NCBI RefSeq assembly: GCF_007827695.1
Contig: NZ_VITA01000019.1
Span: forward strand, 50,735-114,734
From: Sinorhizobium medicae
Lineage (GTDB): Bacteria > Pseudomonadota > Alphaproteobacteria > Rhizobiales > Rhizobiaceae
Direction: 5' to 3'
Length of the DNA stretch: 64,000 bases
Shown here: piece after piece, positions 8,070-17,930 of the stretch
Position numbering within the stretch: the stretch's first letter is position 1
Layout: the number at the start of each line of letters is the position of its first letter
Translations under genes and position numbers: made by a program
The notes under the pieces: generated by a model
The model's input: the letters and a program-made list of their open reading frames with translations, nothing else
Told to the model about the DNA's origin: nothing
The model's database searches: none

Positions 8070-9505
8070 CTGCTGTCGCCCTTCTCCAATGGGTCCTGGC
8101 GAGCGTCCCCGAGATCATCGTGGTCACCGGTGCCTGCATCCTGCTGATTGTTGGAGAGCTTGTGCGCAAGGGACGGGATGAACTGCTCCTGTGGGCCTCA
8201 GTCGCGATCGTGCTCCTCGCCGCGGTGGCCACGCTCATGCTGGCAGGCGAGATACGGCCAGCCTATGCAGGCATGTTCATTTCCGACAGCTTCGCCGTCT
8301 TCTTCAAGTTGGTGTTTTATCTGGCGACTGTCCTGACCTTCTTTCTGTCGCGTAAGTACGCCGAGATAGAGGGAATCGGCAGGAGCGAATATTATGTTCT
8401 GCTGCTCTTCGCTCTTCTTGGAATGATGATCATGGCCTCGGCGATCGACCTCCTGTCGATCTATGTGGGCCTCGAGCTGATGGTGCTCTGCACCTATGTG
8501 CTGACGGGCTTCCTGCGCAAAGAACGGCGATCGAACGAGGCGGCTTTGAAATATGTGATCCTCGGCGCGGTCTCGACAGCGATTTTCCTTTATGGCGTCT
8601 CGCTCATCTACGGGCTCACCGGTACGACCCAACTGGACAGGATGGCTGAGGCGGTGAGCGGCGGTCCGCTCGATCCCGCCCTGCTGCTGGCGGTCGTTTT
8701 CATCGTTGCGGGGCTCGTCTTCAAGATCGGCGCCGTGCCGTTCCATATGTGGGTGCCCGACGTCTATGAAGGCGCGCCGACGACGATCACTGCGTTCATG
8801 TCGGTCGCACCCAAGGCGGCCGGGTTTGCGGTGATCCTCAGGGTGTTTCTTAATCCGCTCGTCGAAGCCTCGAACGCCTGGATCATCGTCGCGGCCATTG
8901 CGGTGGCAACGATGGCGCTCGGCAGTTTCGTGGCGCTGGTGCAGGATAATTTCAAGCGCCTGCTCGCCTATTCCAGCATCGCGCATGCTGGGTTCGCTAT
9001 TTTCGGCGTGGTGGCCGGCGGTCAGGACGGGATCGCCAGCGTGATGCTCTATCTGCTCATCTACGCTTTCATGAATCTCGGCATTTTCGGCGCCGTGATC
9101 ATGATGCGGAACGGAGATTTTTCCGGCGAAGTCATCGATGACTACGCAGGTTTCGCCAAGTTCCATCCCGGGCTCGCGCTTCTTATGCTCCTCTATCTCT
9201 TCTCGCTCGCCGGCATTCCGCCGACAGCCGGGTTCTTCGCCAAGTTCTATGTGCTGGTCGCGCTGGTCGAGCGCGGTTTTGTCGCGCTAGCGGTGATCGC
9301 AGCCCTGCTCAGCGTCATCGCCGCCTACTTCTATATCCGCATCGTGATGGTGATCTACATGCGCGAGCCGGAAAGGACGTTTGACCCTGCGCTGACGCCG
9401 CTCGTCCGCGCCACGCTCGCCTTCACCGCCGTCGGCACCATCGGCATTGGCCTGTTTCCGGCGTGGTTCTTGAGGCTAGTTCAACAGGCGGCTTTTGGAG
9501 GGTAA
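8066..9505 (+). CDS. nuoN: NADH-quinone oxidoreductase subunit N
   Basis: Third canonical antiporter-like subunit of complex I, 479 residues. The TM5 glutamate is in SIYVGLELMVLCTY, the TM7 lysine in VFKIGAVPFHMWVPDVYEG and the TM8 lysine in SVAPKAAGF. The TM12 lysine is in TAGFFAKFYVL. The ATG overlaps the nuoM stop. It ends the first block of membrane-arm genes; 215 non-coding bases follow before nuoA, which could hold an internal promoter. Confidence 0.95.
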   Translation: MTAVALLQWVLASVPEIIVVTGACILLIVGELVRKGRDELLLWASVAIVLLAAVATLMLAGEIRPAYAGMFISDSFAVFFKLVFYLATVLTFFLSRKYAEIEGIGRSEYYVLLLFALLGMMIMASAIDLLSIYVGLELMVLCTYVLTGFLRKERRSNEAALKYVILGAVSTAIFLYGVSLIYGLTGTTQLDRMAEAVSGGPLDPALLLAVVFIVAGLVFKIGAVPFHMWVPDVYEGAPTTITAFMSVAPKAAGFAVILRVFLNPLVEASNAWIIVAAIAVATMALGSFVALVQDNFKRLLAYSSIAHAGFAIFGVVAGGQDGIASVMLYLLIYAFMNLGIFGAVIMMRNGDFSGEVIDDYAGFAKFHPGLALLMLLYLFSLAGIPPTAGFFAKFYVLVALVERGFVALAVIAALLSVIAAYFYIRIVMVIYMREPERTFDPALTPLVRATLAFTAVGTIGIGLFPAWFLRLVQQAAFGG

Positions 9506-9720
9506 GGCGTGTTTTCGCTGCTGTACCCTCGACGCCAAATTGCTGCAGGCAGTCCGACTCGTATCAGATATTACTAATCAATTGGATTTGCATTGACCGG
9601 CTCGACGGAATAGACTCGTGCCAGGTAAAATGGATTGCCAGGGTCCGCCGGCGAGCGCCGGCTTCCTGGTCGCAAAGGGGGTTGATCGCGGCCGAGCGTG
9701 GTTGACCAAGGCCAGACGTT

Positions 9721-10086
9721 ATGACGGCAATGGAGTTCCTGCCTGTTCTGTTCATGGTCGCCGGGATAGTCCTGGTGGCGGCGGCAACGCTTTTCGTCTC
9801 CTCGCTGCTGCGTCCGTCCAATCCCTATCCCGAGAAGAACGCCCCTTATGAATGCGGTATGGAAGCGGCGGGTGAGGCCGCAGGTGGCCGCTTCCGGGTT
9901 CCGTTTTTTATCCTCGCCATCCTCCTCGTGATCTTCGATGTCGAAGCGATGTTCCTCTTTCCCTGGGCGGTCGTCCTGAAGGAGATCGGCATCGTCGGCT
10001 ATATCGAGATGTTCGTCTTCATGTTGCTGCTTCTTGTGGGCTTCGCCTATGCCTGGCTGAAGGGGGCGCTGGAATGGCAGGAGTAA
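9721..10086 (+). CDS. nuoA: NADH-quinone oxidoreductase subunit A
   Basis: Three-helix complex I membrane subunit of 121 residues. The TM1-TM2 loop contains the conserved APYECGME motif, whose cysteine lies near the quinone site, followed by [20 protein letters not shown] with the conserved acidic residues of TM2. An AAGG element about 8 bases before the ATG supports this start. The reading frame overlaps nuoB by 13 bases. In most operons nuoA is first; here it follows nuoN, so the cluster is rearranged into J-K-L/M/N before A-G. Confidence 0.95.
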   Translation: MTAMEFLPVLFMVAGIVLVAAATLFVSSLLRPSNPYPEKNAPYECGMEAAGEAAGGRFRVPFFILAILLVIFDVEAMFLFPWAVVLKEIGIVGYIEMFVFMLLLLVGFAYAWLKGALEWQE

Positions 10087-10577
10087 ACGATGCGATCCGC
10101 GACAGCGTACTGTTCACCACGGCCGAAAGCATCATCAGTTGGAGCCGGAGGTCGGCCTTGTGGCCCGAAACCTTCGGCATTGCCTGCTGCGCCATCGAAA
10201 TGATCTCGGCCGGCTGCGCGCGCTACGACCTGGACCGGTTCGGCGTGGTGTTCCGGCCTTCTCCGCGGCAGTCCGATGTGATGATCATTGCCGGCACTGT
10301 CACGCGCAAATTCGCGCCCGTCGTGCGCCGGCTTTACGACCAGATGCCGGAGCCGCGCTGGGTGATTGCGATGGGGACCTGCGCGATTTCGGGTGGAGTT
10401 TACAACACCTATGCCGTGGTGCAGGGATCGGAAACCTTCGTCCCCGTCGACGTGCATGTGCCCGGCTGTCCGCCGAGGCCGGAGGCGCTGATGCATGGCT
10501 TTCTCCTGCTTCAGGAGAAGATCAAGACATCCCGCGCACTCACCGGGACGCCCCTGGGGCGGGTTGTAGCGTCATGA
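10074..10577 (+). CDS. nuoB: NADH-quinone oxidoreductase subunit B
   Basis: Carries iron-sulfur cluster N2, which passes electrons to quinone. All four ligands are visible: the tandem Cys38-Cys39 (GIACCAIEM), Cys103 (MGTCAISGG) and Cys132 ([10 protein letters not shown]). At 167 residues the length is normal. The start overlaps the end of nuoA by 13 bases and the stop overlaps nuoC in ATGA. Confidence 0.97.
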   Translation: MAGVNDAIRDSVLFTTAESIISWSRRSALWPETFGIACCAIEMISAGCARYDLDRFGVVFRPSPRQSDVMIIAGTVTRKFAPVVRRLYDQMPEPRWVIAMGTCAISGGVYNTYAVVQGSETFVPVDVHVPGCPPRPEALMHGFLLLQEKIKTSRALTGTPLGRVVAS

Positions 10578-11122
10578 CCGGGGAGCGGCCTGTCGATCTT
10601 CTATCGATCATCGGGAGCTTCGTAGGAGCAGTCGAGGGTCTCGGCGCTGCGCACGGCATTCATGCCTTTGCCGTCCCACCGGAGCAGATCGTCGAGTTCT
10701 GTCGGTTCCTGAAAGAACATCCGGCGCTTCAGTTCAGTTTTCTCTCTGACATCTGCGGCGTCGATCATTATCCCGACTTGCCGCGCTTCGAGACGGTTTA
10801 CCACCTCTATTCGCTGAATAACAAATGGCGCGTTCGCATCAAGTGCCGGCTCGGCGACCCACCGCATGTTCCCTCTGTCACGGGAGTCTGGCGAACCGCC
10901 AATTGGCATGAGCGCGAGGCCTGGGACATGTACGGCATCCGCTTCGAAGGGCATCCGGATCTGCGCCGGATCTACATGTGGGATGGTTTTGAGGGCTTTC
11001 CGCAGCGGAAGGATTTCCCCTTGAGGGGCTACAAGGACAAGCTGAACCCCTTTGGAGCCGAGGGTCCGCCGCCAACGCAGCCGGACCTCGCCACTAGAGA
11101 TATACCCCAAGGAGGCCATTAG
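10574..11122 (+). CDS. nuoC: NADH-quinone oxidoreductase subunit C
   Basis: Peripheral 30-kDa-type subunit of complex I, 182 residues, packing against NuoB and NuoD. The family signature is present in [20 protein letters not shown] and in [13 protein letters not shown] near the C-terminus. The ATG at 10574 overlaps the nuoB stop (ATGA). The frame is open further upstream but only as an out-of-frame shadow of nuoB. It is separate from NuoD, unlike the fused NuoCD of enterobacteria. Confidence 0.95.
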   Translation: MTGERPVDLLSIIGSFVGAVEGLGAAHGIHAFAVPPEQIVEFCRFLKEHPALQFSFLSDICGVDHYPDLPRFETVYHLYSLNNKWRVRIKCRLGDPPHVPSVTGVWRTANWHEREAWDMYGIRFEGHPDLRRIYMWDGFEGFPQRKDFPLRGYKDKLNPFGAEGPPPTQPDLATRDIPQGGH

Positions 11123-11139
11123 ACGCCGGAGAGTTTGAG

Positions 11140-12354
11140 ATGACCGAAGTCACCGAGCTCATGAGGCCGGAAGGCGAAGCGCTCAATACCAAGGAGGTGC
11201 TTCTCAATCTCGGTCCGCAACACCCGAGCACCCATGGGGTTCTGCGGCTCGTGCTGCAACTCGACGGCGAATATGTTGAGCGCATCGACCCCCATATCGG
11301 CTATCTGCACCGTGGCACCGAAAAGCTGGCGGAGAGCTTCACCTATACGCAAATCTTCCCGCTGACTGACCGGCTCGACTATCTCTGTCCACCTTCGAAC
11401 AACCTGGCCTTCGCGCTCGCCGTGGAAAAGCTGCTCGGCATAGAGGCCCCGATCCGGGCGCAATACATCCGCGTGATGATGGCCGAACTCGCAAGGATTT
11501 CCGGCCATCTCCTGATCACCGGCGCACTGCCGATGGACCTGGGCGCCATGACCGCGCTGCTTTACGCCATGCGAGAGCGCGAAATGATCATGGACCTCCT
11601 GGAAATGATCACCGGTGCGCGCATGCACACGTCCTACTGCCGCGTCGGCGGGGTGCGCGAGGACCTGCCCGACGAGTTCCTTCCGAAGATCCGGGAGTTC
11701 TGCGAGATATTCCCGAACAGGATCCGCGACTATGAGCGCCTGATAGAGAATAACCGGGTGTTTCTCAGCCGTACTCAGGGGATCGGCGTGATCTCCGCGG
11801 CGGACGCGGTCGACCTCGGCTTGAGCGGACCGAACCTGCGTGCCTCCGGCGTCGACTGGGACATCCGGCGCGACGAACCCTATGAAATCTACGACCGGCT
11901 CGATTTTGACGTCATCACGCGCGAGGAGGGCGATTGCTATGCGCGCTGGCTTTGCCGGGTCGACGAGATGCGAGAGAGCATCCGCCTCATCGAACAATGC
12001 ATGGAGCAGATGCCGGAGGGGCCGTTTCAGGTCGATATTCCGACGATCGCCTTCCCCGTCGATAAAGAGCGCGTGCATTGCTCGATGGAAGCACTGATCC
12101 AGCATTTCGATCTCTCCGCCTACGGCTTCGACGTACCCGCGGGGGAAGTCTATTCGGTAATCGAGGCGCCCAAGGGGGAACTCGGCTTCTACATCATCAG
12201 CGACGGATCGCCAAAGCCGTTCCGCATGAAGGTGAGGGCCCCGTCCTTCGTCAATCTCCAGGCGCTCTTCGGGGTCACCAATGCACGTTACCTCGCCGAT
12301 ATGATCGCCGTGCTCGGCAGTCTCGACCCGGTGATGGCGGAGGTGGACAAGTAG
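11140..12354 (+). CDS. nuoD: NADH-quinone oxidoreductase subunit D
   Basis: The 49-kDa-type subunit, 404 residues, homologous to the large subunit of NiFe hydrogenases. With NuoB it forms the quinone-binding pocket. GPQHPSTHGVLR near residue 30 contains the conserved His of the quinone headgroup site. HIGYLHRGTEKLAES follows, and the C-terminal MKVRAPSFVNLQAL and LGSLDPVMAEVDK are family signatures. The gene begins 17 bases after nuoC and is followed by nuoE. Confidence 0.97.
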   Translation: MTEVTELMRPEGEALNTKEVLLNLGPQHPSTHGVLRLVLQLDGEYVERIDPHIGYLHRGTEKLAESFTYTQIFPLTDRLDYLCPPSNNLAFALAVEKLLGIEAPIRAQYIRVMMAELARISGHLLITGALPMDLGAMTALLYAMREREMIMDLLEMITGARMHTSYCRVGGVREDLPDEFLPKIREFCEIFPNRIRDYERLIENNRVFLSRTQGIGVISAADAVDLGLSGPNLRASGVDWDIRRDEPYEIYDRLDFDVITREEGDCYARWLCRVDEMRESIRLIEQCMEQMPEGPFQVDIPTIAFPVDKERVHCSMEALIQHFDLSAYGFDVPAGEVYSVIEAPKGELGFYIISDGSPKPFRMKVRAPSFVNLQALFGVTNARYLADMIAVLGSLDPVMAEVDK

Positions 12355-12372
12355 CAGGGAGGTTTGGACGCG

Positions 12373-12882
12373 ATGACGATGCGCGAAGAGATCGAGGCGG
12401 CGGCAGCACGATATCCCGATCGGCGATCGGCGATCATGCCCGCGCTCATGATCGCGCAGAAGGAGCATGGTCATCTGCCCGGCCCGGTGCTCGAAGACGT
12501 CGCCGAGATCCTCGGCGTCGAACGCGTTTGGGTCTATGAACTGGTGACCTTCTACACGCTCTTCCATACCGAACCGATCGGCAGGTTCCACCTGCAACTC
12601 TGTGACAATGTCTCCTGCATGCTGTGCGGATCCGAGGCGCTGCTGAAGCATCTGGAAACGACGTTGCGGATCAAGAAGGGCGAGACCACGGCGGACGGTG
12701 TGTTCACGCTTTCGACCGTCGAATGCCTCGGGGCATGCGAAATGGCTCCGGTGATGCAGGTCGGTGATGATTACCACGGCAACCTTGATAACGCGCGGCT
12801 CGATGCGCTGCTGGAGAGCTTTCGCGCGGCGGAGCGGGTGGCGAGCGTCGAGCGCGCTCATCCGCCGTCGCCAGGAGAGTAA
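12373..12882 (+). CDS. nuoE: NADH-quinone oxidoreductase subunit E
   Basis: Thioredoxin-like [2Fe-2S] subunit (cluster N1a) of the NADH dehydrogenase module. Ligands are Cys77 and Cys82 (LCDNVSCMLCG) and Cys118 and Cys122 (VECLGACEMAP). The ATG at 12373 is chosen because AGGGAGG at about 12356-12362 is 10 bases upstream; a TTG at 12364 would be too close to that site. It is 169 residues long with an N-terminal helical domain (residues 1-60). The C-terminal ~20 residues (SVERAHPPSPGE) are not conserved. nuoF starts 3 bases after the stop. Confidence 0.95.
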   Translation: MTMREEIEAAAARYPDRRSAIMPALMIAQKEHGHLPGPVLEDVAEILGVERVWVYELVTFYTLFHTEPIGRFHLQLCDNVSCMLCGSEALLKHLETTLRIKKGETTADGVFTLSTVECLGACEMAPVMQVGDDYHGNLDNARLDALLESFRAAERVASVERAHPPSPGE

Positions 12883-12885
12883 GCC

Positions 12886-14151
12886 ATGTTCGAGCCGGTC
12901 CTGCTCAGAAATGTCGATGTGCCGGACGGTCATCTGCTGTCGACCTACCAGGTCGGCGGCGGCTACCAAGCGCTCACGAAGGCACTCGGCGAATATACAC
13001 CCGACGAGATCGTCGAGCTCGTCAAGGAGTCCAACCTGCGCGGCCGCGGGGGTGCCGGGTTCCCGACGGGCATGAAGTGGAGCTTCGTGCCGAAAGCGGC
13101 CGGCAAGCCGAAATATCTCTGCTGCAATGCCGATGAAGGGGAACCCGGCACCTTCAAGGACCGCATCATCATGGAGCGCGACCCGCATCAGCTCATCGAG
13201 GGGCTGGCGGTCAGCGCCTATGCAATCGGGGCCGAAACCGCTTACGTCTACATTCGCGGAGAATATGTGACGGCTATTCGCCGCATGGAACAGGCGATCG
13301 CCCAGGCGCATGAAAACGGCTATCTGGGCACCGGCATTCTTGGCTCCAACTTCAAATTCATGGTCCACATCCATCGCGGTGCCGGCGCCTATATCTGCGG
13401 AGAGGAGACCGCAATGCTCGAGTCTCTCGAGGGCAAGCGGGCGCAGCCGCGACTGAAGCCGCCGTTTCCTGCTGTAGCCGGCCTCTATGCCAGCCCAACG
13501 GTCATCAACAATGTCGAGACGCTTGCCTGCGTGCCGCATATCGTGATGCGCGGATCGGCATGGTTCCGCGGCATAGGGCCGGACAGGAGTCCCGGCCCGA
13601 AGCTCTACTGTGTGAGCGGTCAGGTGCGCAAACCCGGCCTCTATGAGCTGCCGATGGGCATATCGCTGCGGGAACTCGTAGAGGAATACGCCGGCGGACC
13701 CCTGCCGGGGCGAAAGATCAAAGCGGTGATTCCTGGCGGGGTCTCGGCGCCGGTGATCCCGGAGAGCGACCTCGAGGTGGGCATGGATTTCGACTCGCTC
13801 GCCGCCGCCGGTTCGATGCTCGGTTCGGCGGGCGTGGTCGTGATCGACGACTCGACCTGCATGGTCAAGATCGCAACGCGGATCATCGAGTTCTTCCACC
13901 ATGAGTCCTGCGGCAAGTGCACGCCATGCCGGGAAGGTTTGAACTGGACCGTGAAAGTCCTGCGGCGCATCGAGGCAGGCGAGGGCGAAACCGGCGACCT
14001 GGAGCAGTTGGAGATGCTCTGCAAGGGCATTTTCGGTAACACGTTTTGTGCACTGGGCGACGGCGCGGCCATGGGGCTGCGCGCCGCGCTCAAGCATTTC
14101 CGCGAGGAGTTCGTCGCCCATATCGAAGAGCGGAGGTGCCCTTTCCACTGA
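12886..14151 (+). CDS. nuoF: NADH-quinone oxidoreductase subunit F
   Basis: NADH- and FMN-binding subunit, 421 residues, where electrons enter the complex. LRGRGGAGFPTGMKW (residues 51-65) is the NADH/FMN glycine-rich motif and ADEGEPGTFKDR (82-93) follows. Cluster N3 ligands are Cys342, Cys345 and Cys348 (ESCGKCTPCREG) and Cys388 (TFCALGDGAA). The gene is 3 bases after nuoE; nuoG starts 28 bases downstream. Confidence 0.97.
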   Translation: MFEPVLLRNVDVPDGHLLSTYQVGGGYQALTKALGEYTPDEIVELVKESNLRGRGGAGFPTGMKWSFVPKAAGKPKYLCCNADEGEPGTFKDRIIMERDPHQLIEGLAVSAYAIGAETAYVYIRGEYVTAIRRMEQAIAQAHENGYLGTGILGSNFKFMVHIHRGAGAYICGEETAMLESLEGKRAQPRLKPPFPAVAGLYASPTVINNVETLACVPHIVMRGSAWFRGIGPDRSPGPKLYCVSGQVRKPGLYELPMGISLRELVEEYAGGPLPGRKIKAVIPGGVSAPVIPESDLEVGMDFDSLAAAGSMLGSAGVVVIDDSTCMVKIATRIIEFFHHESCGKCTPCREGLNWTVKVLRRIEAGEGETGDLEQLEMLCKGIFGNTFCALGDGAAMGLRAALKHFREEFVAHIEERRCPFH

Positions 14152-14179
14152 GGGGCACCGGGCCGGTCTGGGAGGAAGT

Positions 14180-16732
14180 ATGGTCAAGGTTACGATCGAC
14201 GAACAAACCCTGGAGGTCGAGGCTGGCTCGACGGTGCTCGCCGCCGCCGAGCGACTGGGCATCGAGATCCCCACCTTCTGCTATTGGAAGCGGCTGCCGC
14301 CACTCGCCTCCTGCCGCATGTGTCTGGTAGAGATCGAGGGGCTGCGGCGGCTGCAACCGGCCTGCGCCACGGTGGCAGCGGACGGCATGGCAGTGCGGAC
14401 AAATACGCCGCTGATCGAAGAAACGCGCGCGTCCATGCTCGACATGCTGCTCGCCAATCACCCCCTCGATTGCCCGATTTGCGACAAGGGTGGCGAATGC
14501 GAGCTTCAGGACATGGTCATGGCGTATGGGCCCGGCGAAAGCCGGTTCCGCGACCCCAAACGTGTGTTCCATTCGAAGGACATCCGTCTGAGCCCGGTGA
14601 TCATCATGAATGTCAACCGGTGCATCCAGTGCCAGCGCTGCGTGCGCATGTGCGAGGAGGTCGTGGGCGCGGTGGCGCTAGGCACGGTCGAAAAGGGCAT
14701 GGACACCGCCGTCACCGGTTTCGAAGGGAGTCTTGCAAGCTGCGACCAGTGCGGCAACTGCATCGAGGTCTGCCCGGTCGGCGCGCTGATGAGCTTCCCC
14801 TATCGCTATAGGGCACGGCCCTGGGATCTCGCCGAGACCGACACGATCTGCCCGCATTGCGGCACCGGATGCCAGCTCACTGTCGGAGCGCGCAAGGGTG
14901 AGTTCATGCGGGTCCGCTCGGACTGGGAGCATGGGGTCAACTGCGAAACCCTCTGCGTGCGCGGCCGCTTCGGCCTCGATTTCATCGAGGGCCGGGATCG
15001 CATCAAGCGGCCGATGATTCGCCGCGACGGCGCGCTCACGCCGGTGTCATGGGAAGAGGCGGGCGAATTTCTCCGCCAGCGCCTCGCGGCGGTGGAGGGC
15101 AGGGCCGCCGGCGGGCTCATCTCGCCGCGTCTGCCGAACGAGGTGCTCTACCAGTTCCAGAAGCTGATGCGGACGGTGTTCCGCACCAATAATGTCGACT
15201 GCTCGTCCCGCTGGTCCACGCCTCTCGACATCCTGGCTCCGCTGGTAGCAAGTTTTTACAGCCGTGGCGCTCTAGAACAGGTGATCGGCAATGACTGCGT
15301 CCTCGTCGTAGGTGGCAACGTGACCGAGGAGAACCCGGTCACCGAATACCTCCTGCGCGATGCCGCGCGGCGGCGGGATACCGGCTTGCTCATGCTTTCG
15401 GCGCGGCCATCGCGGCTCGACGCCGATGCCCGGGCGGTTCTTCGCGTTCAGCCCGGCGGCGAGGCTCAGAGCCTGGCCGCGGTCGTGGCTGCTCTCGCGG
15501 CCGTGGCCGATGAGGGTTTGCCGGGCGACATCCCTGCGAAGACCCCCAGTTCCGCGGCGGGCGCAAATGACGCGTTGGACCGTCTGGTCGTAATGCTCAA
15601 GGAAGGTCGCAACGTCACTGTCCTGGCAAACGTCGATCTGCTGAGATCGCCGCTGGCGCGGGAGATGCTGCAGCAGCTCGGCAACCTTCTGCAGCTCCTG
15701 CGCCTGCTCGGCAAGGAACCCTCGATGCAGTTCCTCTTCGATCGTGCCAATCAGATGGGCGCCTGGGACATGGGTGTACTGCCGGGAGTTTTGCCGGGGC
15801 TGGGCCCCGTCGCCGATGAGGCCACGCGCACGAAGTTCGAACGGAGCTGGGGCGCGGAGATCCCTTGCAAACCGGGCGCCGATGTCGACGCGATGCTGGA
15901 ACTCTGCGAGAACGGGCGGATGGGCGTGCTCTATGTGGTCGGAAGCGACCCGATGATGTCCTATCCCGACCGGGAGTTCGTCGAGCGCGCACTCGGTGCC
16001 GCCAGTCTTCTGATTGTGCAGGAGGCGTTTTTCACAGATACGGCGGGATTGGCCGACGTCGTGCTGCCCGCCGCCGGTTACGGCGAAGAATCCGGCACGT
16101 TCACCAACAATGAAGGCCGTATCCAGGCGCTTCGCAAATTCCGCGAGCCGCCTTTTGACGCCCGGAGCAATCTGGCGATCTTCGACTTTATCGCGGCGCT
16201 CCGGGAGCAGCCGCTGCAGCTATCGGCCAGTGCCGCCGTTTTCGATGAGATAACCCGGTTGGTTTCCGCCTATGAAGGCTTGACATGGGAAGGGCTTGGT
16301 GGCGACGGTGCATTTACCAGGTCAGCCCCGAGGCCTTGGGCCGGTGCGCCCTTCGCTCCTCCGCCCCCGACCCGGGTGACGGACGTGCTCCAGCTGATCA
16401 CCGGCAACTGCCTGTTCCACAATGGCTATGTTTCCGAACGCTCGCAAACCCTGAATTCGGTCGCGGATGACCCGTTTATCGAGATGAGCGCTCGGGATGC
16501 CGCTCGTCTTAGCCTCTCGGACGGCGATCAGGTGCTCGTGCGGTCTGCCCGGGGCGAGCTGACGGCGAAGCTCAAGGTTAACAAGCGCTTTCCGGACGGG
16601 CTCGTGTTCGTTCCCGAAAACTACCGCGCCCTGCGGCTCAACAGTCTGATGCGGCGGGGCGAGTATCCATGTCCGGTGGAGATTCGCGCATGCGCAAAGG
16701 CAGCGTCTGCTCTGGAGGAGGATCGGGTCTGA
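14180..16732 (+). CDS. nuoG: NADH-quinone oxidoreductase subunit G
   Basis: The 75-kDa-type iron-sulfur subunit, 850 residues. Clusters can be placed: N1b (Cys34, 45, 48, 62), N5 (His94, Cys98, 101, 107), a pair of ferredoxin-type 4Cys motifs (Cys148/151/154/158 and 188/191/194/198) and the N7-type motif CPHCGTGC with Cys224, 227, 231 and Cys259. A molybdopterin-oxidoreductase-like domain without visible cofactor role fills residues 270-850. The ferredoxin-type cysteines and length recall the NuoG/formate dehydrogenase alpha border. The ATG at 14180 is backed by GGAGG at 14171. It ends the plus-strand nuo run. Confidence 0.96.
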   Translation: MVKVTIDEQTLEVEAGSTVLAAAERLGIEIPTFCYWKRLPPLASCRMCLVEIEGLRRLQPACATVAADGMAVRTNTPLIEETRASMLDMLLANHPLDCPICDKGGECELQDMVMAYGPGESRFRDPKRVFHSKDIRLSPVIIMNVNRCIQCQRCVRMCEEVVGAVALGTVEKGMDTAVTGFEGSLASCDQCGNCIEVCPVGALMSFPYRYRARPWDLAETDTICPHCGTGCQLTVGARKGEFMRVRSDWEHGVNCETLCVRGRFGLDFIEGRDRIKRPMIRRDGALTPVSWEEAGEFLRQRLAAVEGRAAGGLISPRLPNEVLYQFQKLMRTVFRTNNVDCSSRWSTPLDILAPLVASFYSRGALEQVIGNDCVLVVGGNVTEENPVTEYLLRDAARRRDTGLLMLSARPSRLDADARAVLRVQPGGEAQSLAAVVAALAAVADEGLPGDIPAKTPSSAAGANDALDRLVVMLKEGRNVTVLANVDLLRSPLAREMLQQLGNLLQLLRLLGKEPSMQFLFDRANQMGAWDMGVLPGVLPGLGPVADEATRTKFERSWGAEIPCKPGADVDAMLELCENGRMGVLYVVGSDPMMSYPDREFVERALGAASLLIVQEAFFTDTAGLADVVLPAAGYGEESGTFTNNEGRIQALRKFREPPFDARSNLAIFDFIAALREQPLQLSASAAVFDEITRLVSAYEGLTWEGLGGDGAFTRSAPRPWAGAPFAPPPPTRVTDVLQLITGNCLFHNGYVSERSQTLNSVADDPFIEMSARDAARLSLSDGDQVLVRSARGELTAKLKVNKRFPDGLVFVPENYRALRLNSLMRRGEYPCPVEIRACAKAASALEEDRV

Positions 16733-16815
16733 TTGCATCCGGATTTGCGGGCAGAGGGTCACTGCAGCCTTGCTGAAGGGGTCCACTCTCAGGCAATCCG
16801 CGGCAGGTGACTTCG

Positions 16816-17256
16816 TCAGCGATAGTTGGCCCCGCAAATATAATCGTGCATGTCCCGCTCCGCTTGCAATGCCTCTTCGAGCCGGTGTTTGACCACGTCG
16901 CCGATGCTAACCACGCCGACGGCATCGTTGCCGTCCATGACCAATACATGGCGTGTGCGCCGCTCCGTCATGATCGACATTACGAACGGGAGGAAATCCT
17001 CCGTCGAGCAGGTCGCGACAGTGCGGTTCATGATTTCTCCCACCCGCATGAGGGGTGCTTCGGAGCCGTACTCGGCCACGGCATAGCAGCAGTCCCGCTC
17101 CGAGAGTGTGCCCAAGCATTCCCCTGGCGAACGGCCGACGACGACAAAGCCGATATTCCTGTCGCGAAACAGCTGCAATACTTCCACCATCGTGTGGTCC
17201 GGCGTGACCGAGAAGATTTCGGGAGACTTGCTCCTCAGGATTTGGCAGATGTGCAT
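16816..17256 (-). CDS. CBS-domain protein
   Basis: A 146-residue soluble protein made of two CBS motifs in tandem (about residues 8-63 and 74-132), including MVEVLQLFRDRNIGFVVV and RRTRHVLVMDGNDAVGVVSI. Paired CBS motifs commonly bind adenine nucleotides and act as energy sensors. It is transcribed on the minus strand, 42 bases after the end of nuoI, probably in one transcript with nuoH and nuoI. A regulatory role for the complex is inferred from position only. Confidence 0.85.
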   Translation of the reverse strand: MHICQILRSKSPEIFSVTPDHTMVEVLQLFRDRNIGFVVVGRSPGECLGTLSERDCCYAVAEYGSEAPLMRVGEIMNRTVATCSTEDFLPFVMSIMTERRTRHVLVMDGNDAVGVVSIGDVVKHRLEEALQAERDMHDYICGANYR

Positions 17257-17298
17257 CAGAGCCTCCAGTCCTGCTCCGGCGCGACGCCGGGCGCGCCG

Positions 17299-17862
17299 TC
17301 ACTTTCGTCGAATATTCCGCCACCAATTGTAACCGCGTGGCTCGCTCGCCTCGACCAGAACGTCGCGTTCGGTTTTCAGGCGCGCAGCGACGACGCCGCC
17401 GGTCATCGCCTTGCCCGGCTTGGCGAGCAGATCGTCACGGCCGATCACCAAGTCGCGCGAGGAGAAACTCGAAAACTCATATTGTTGGCCAAGAGCGATC
17501 GCGTCCGCCGGGCAGGCGTCCTCGCAGAGCCCACAGAAGAGACAGCGGGCTGTGTCGATCTCGAACTTGGCCGGGCGCCGATTGCCCTTCTCGTCCTCGT
17601 AGGGGACCACTTCGATGCAGTCGCAGGGACAGATCCGCGCACAGAGCTCGCAGGCGACGCATTTGATCTCGCCCTCGGCGTCACGTTTGAGGAAATGGTG
17701 CCCGCGATAACGCGAATAGGGCAGCCACTTCTCCTTGTCCGGATATTGCATGGTAACGGGTTTGGAAAACATGTAGCCGAAGGTCAAAGCCAAACCATTC
17801 GCCAGATCGGCGAAGAAAGCCCAGCCGATCCATCTTCCAGCTTTGTCCAGTGCGTGCGACAT
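17299..17862 (-). CDS. nuoI: NADH-quinone oxidoreductase subunit I
   Basis: Ferredoxin-like 23-kDa-type subunit, 187 residues, with two [4Fe-4S] clusters (N6a and N6b): Cys68/71/74/78 (CVACELCARICPCDC) and Cys107/110/113/117 (CLFCGLCEDACP). The N-terminal amphipathic part (WIGWAFFADLANGLALTFGY) anchors it to the membrane arm. The ATG at 17862 (MSHALDKAG) matches the family N-terminus; the frame is open further upstream, but that segment reads across the nuoH 3' end. It is placed on the minus strand downstream of nuoH, unlike the usual H-I position between nuoG and nuoJ. Confidence 0.95.
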   Translation of the reverse strand: MSHALDKAGRWIGWAFFADLANGLALTFGYMFSKPVTMQYPDKEKWLPYSRYRGHHFLKRDAEGEIKCVACELCARICPCDCIEVVPYEDEKGNRRPAKFEIDTARCLFCGLCEDACPADAIALGQQYEFSSFSSRDLVIGRDDLLAKPGKAMTGGVVAARLKTERDVLVEASEPRGYNWWRNIRRK

Positions 17863-17930
17863 GGCCGCCTCGCTGCGGCTCCTGAGAGTCTTCTTGCATG
17901 TCCGTACCCAGAGCTTCTGGGCGGCATGCA

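Noticed and set aside
11119..14274. Very long minus-strand open frame opposite nuoD, nuoE and nuoF
   Set aside because: It mirrors the codon pattern of well-supported nuo genes, lacks any family motif or ribosome site, and is a GC-rich antisense shadow.
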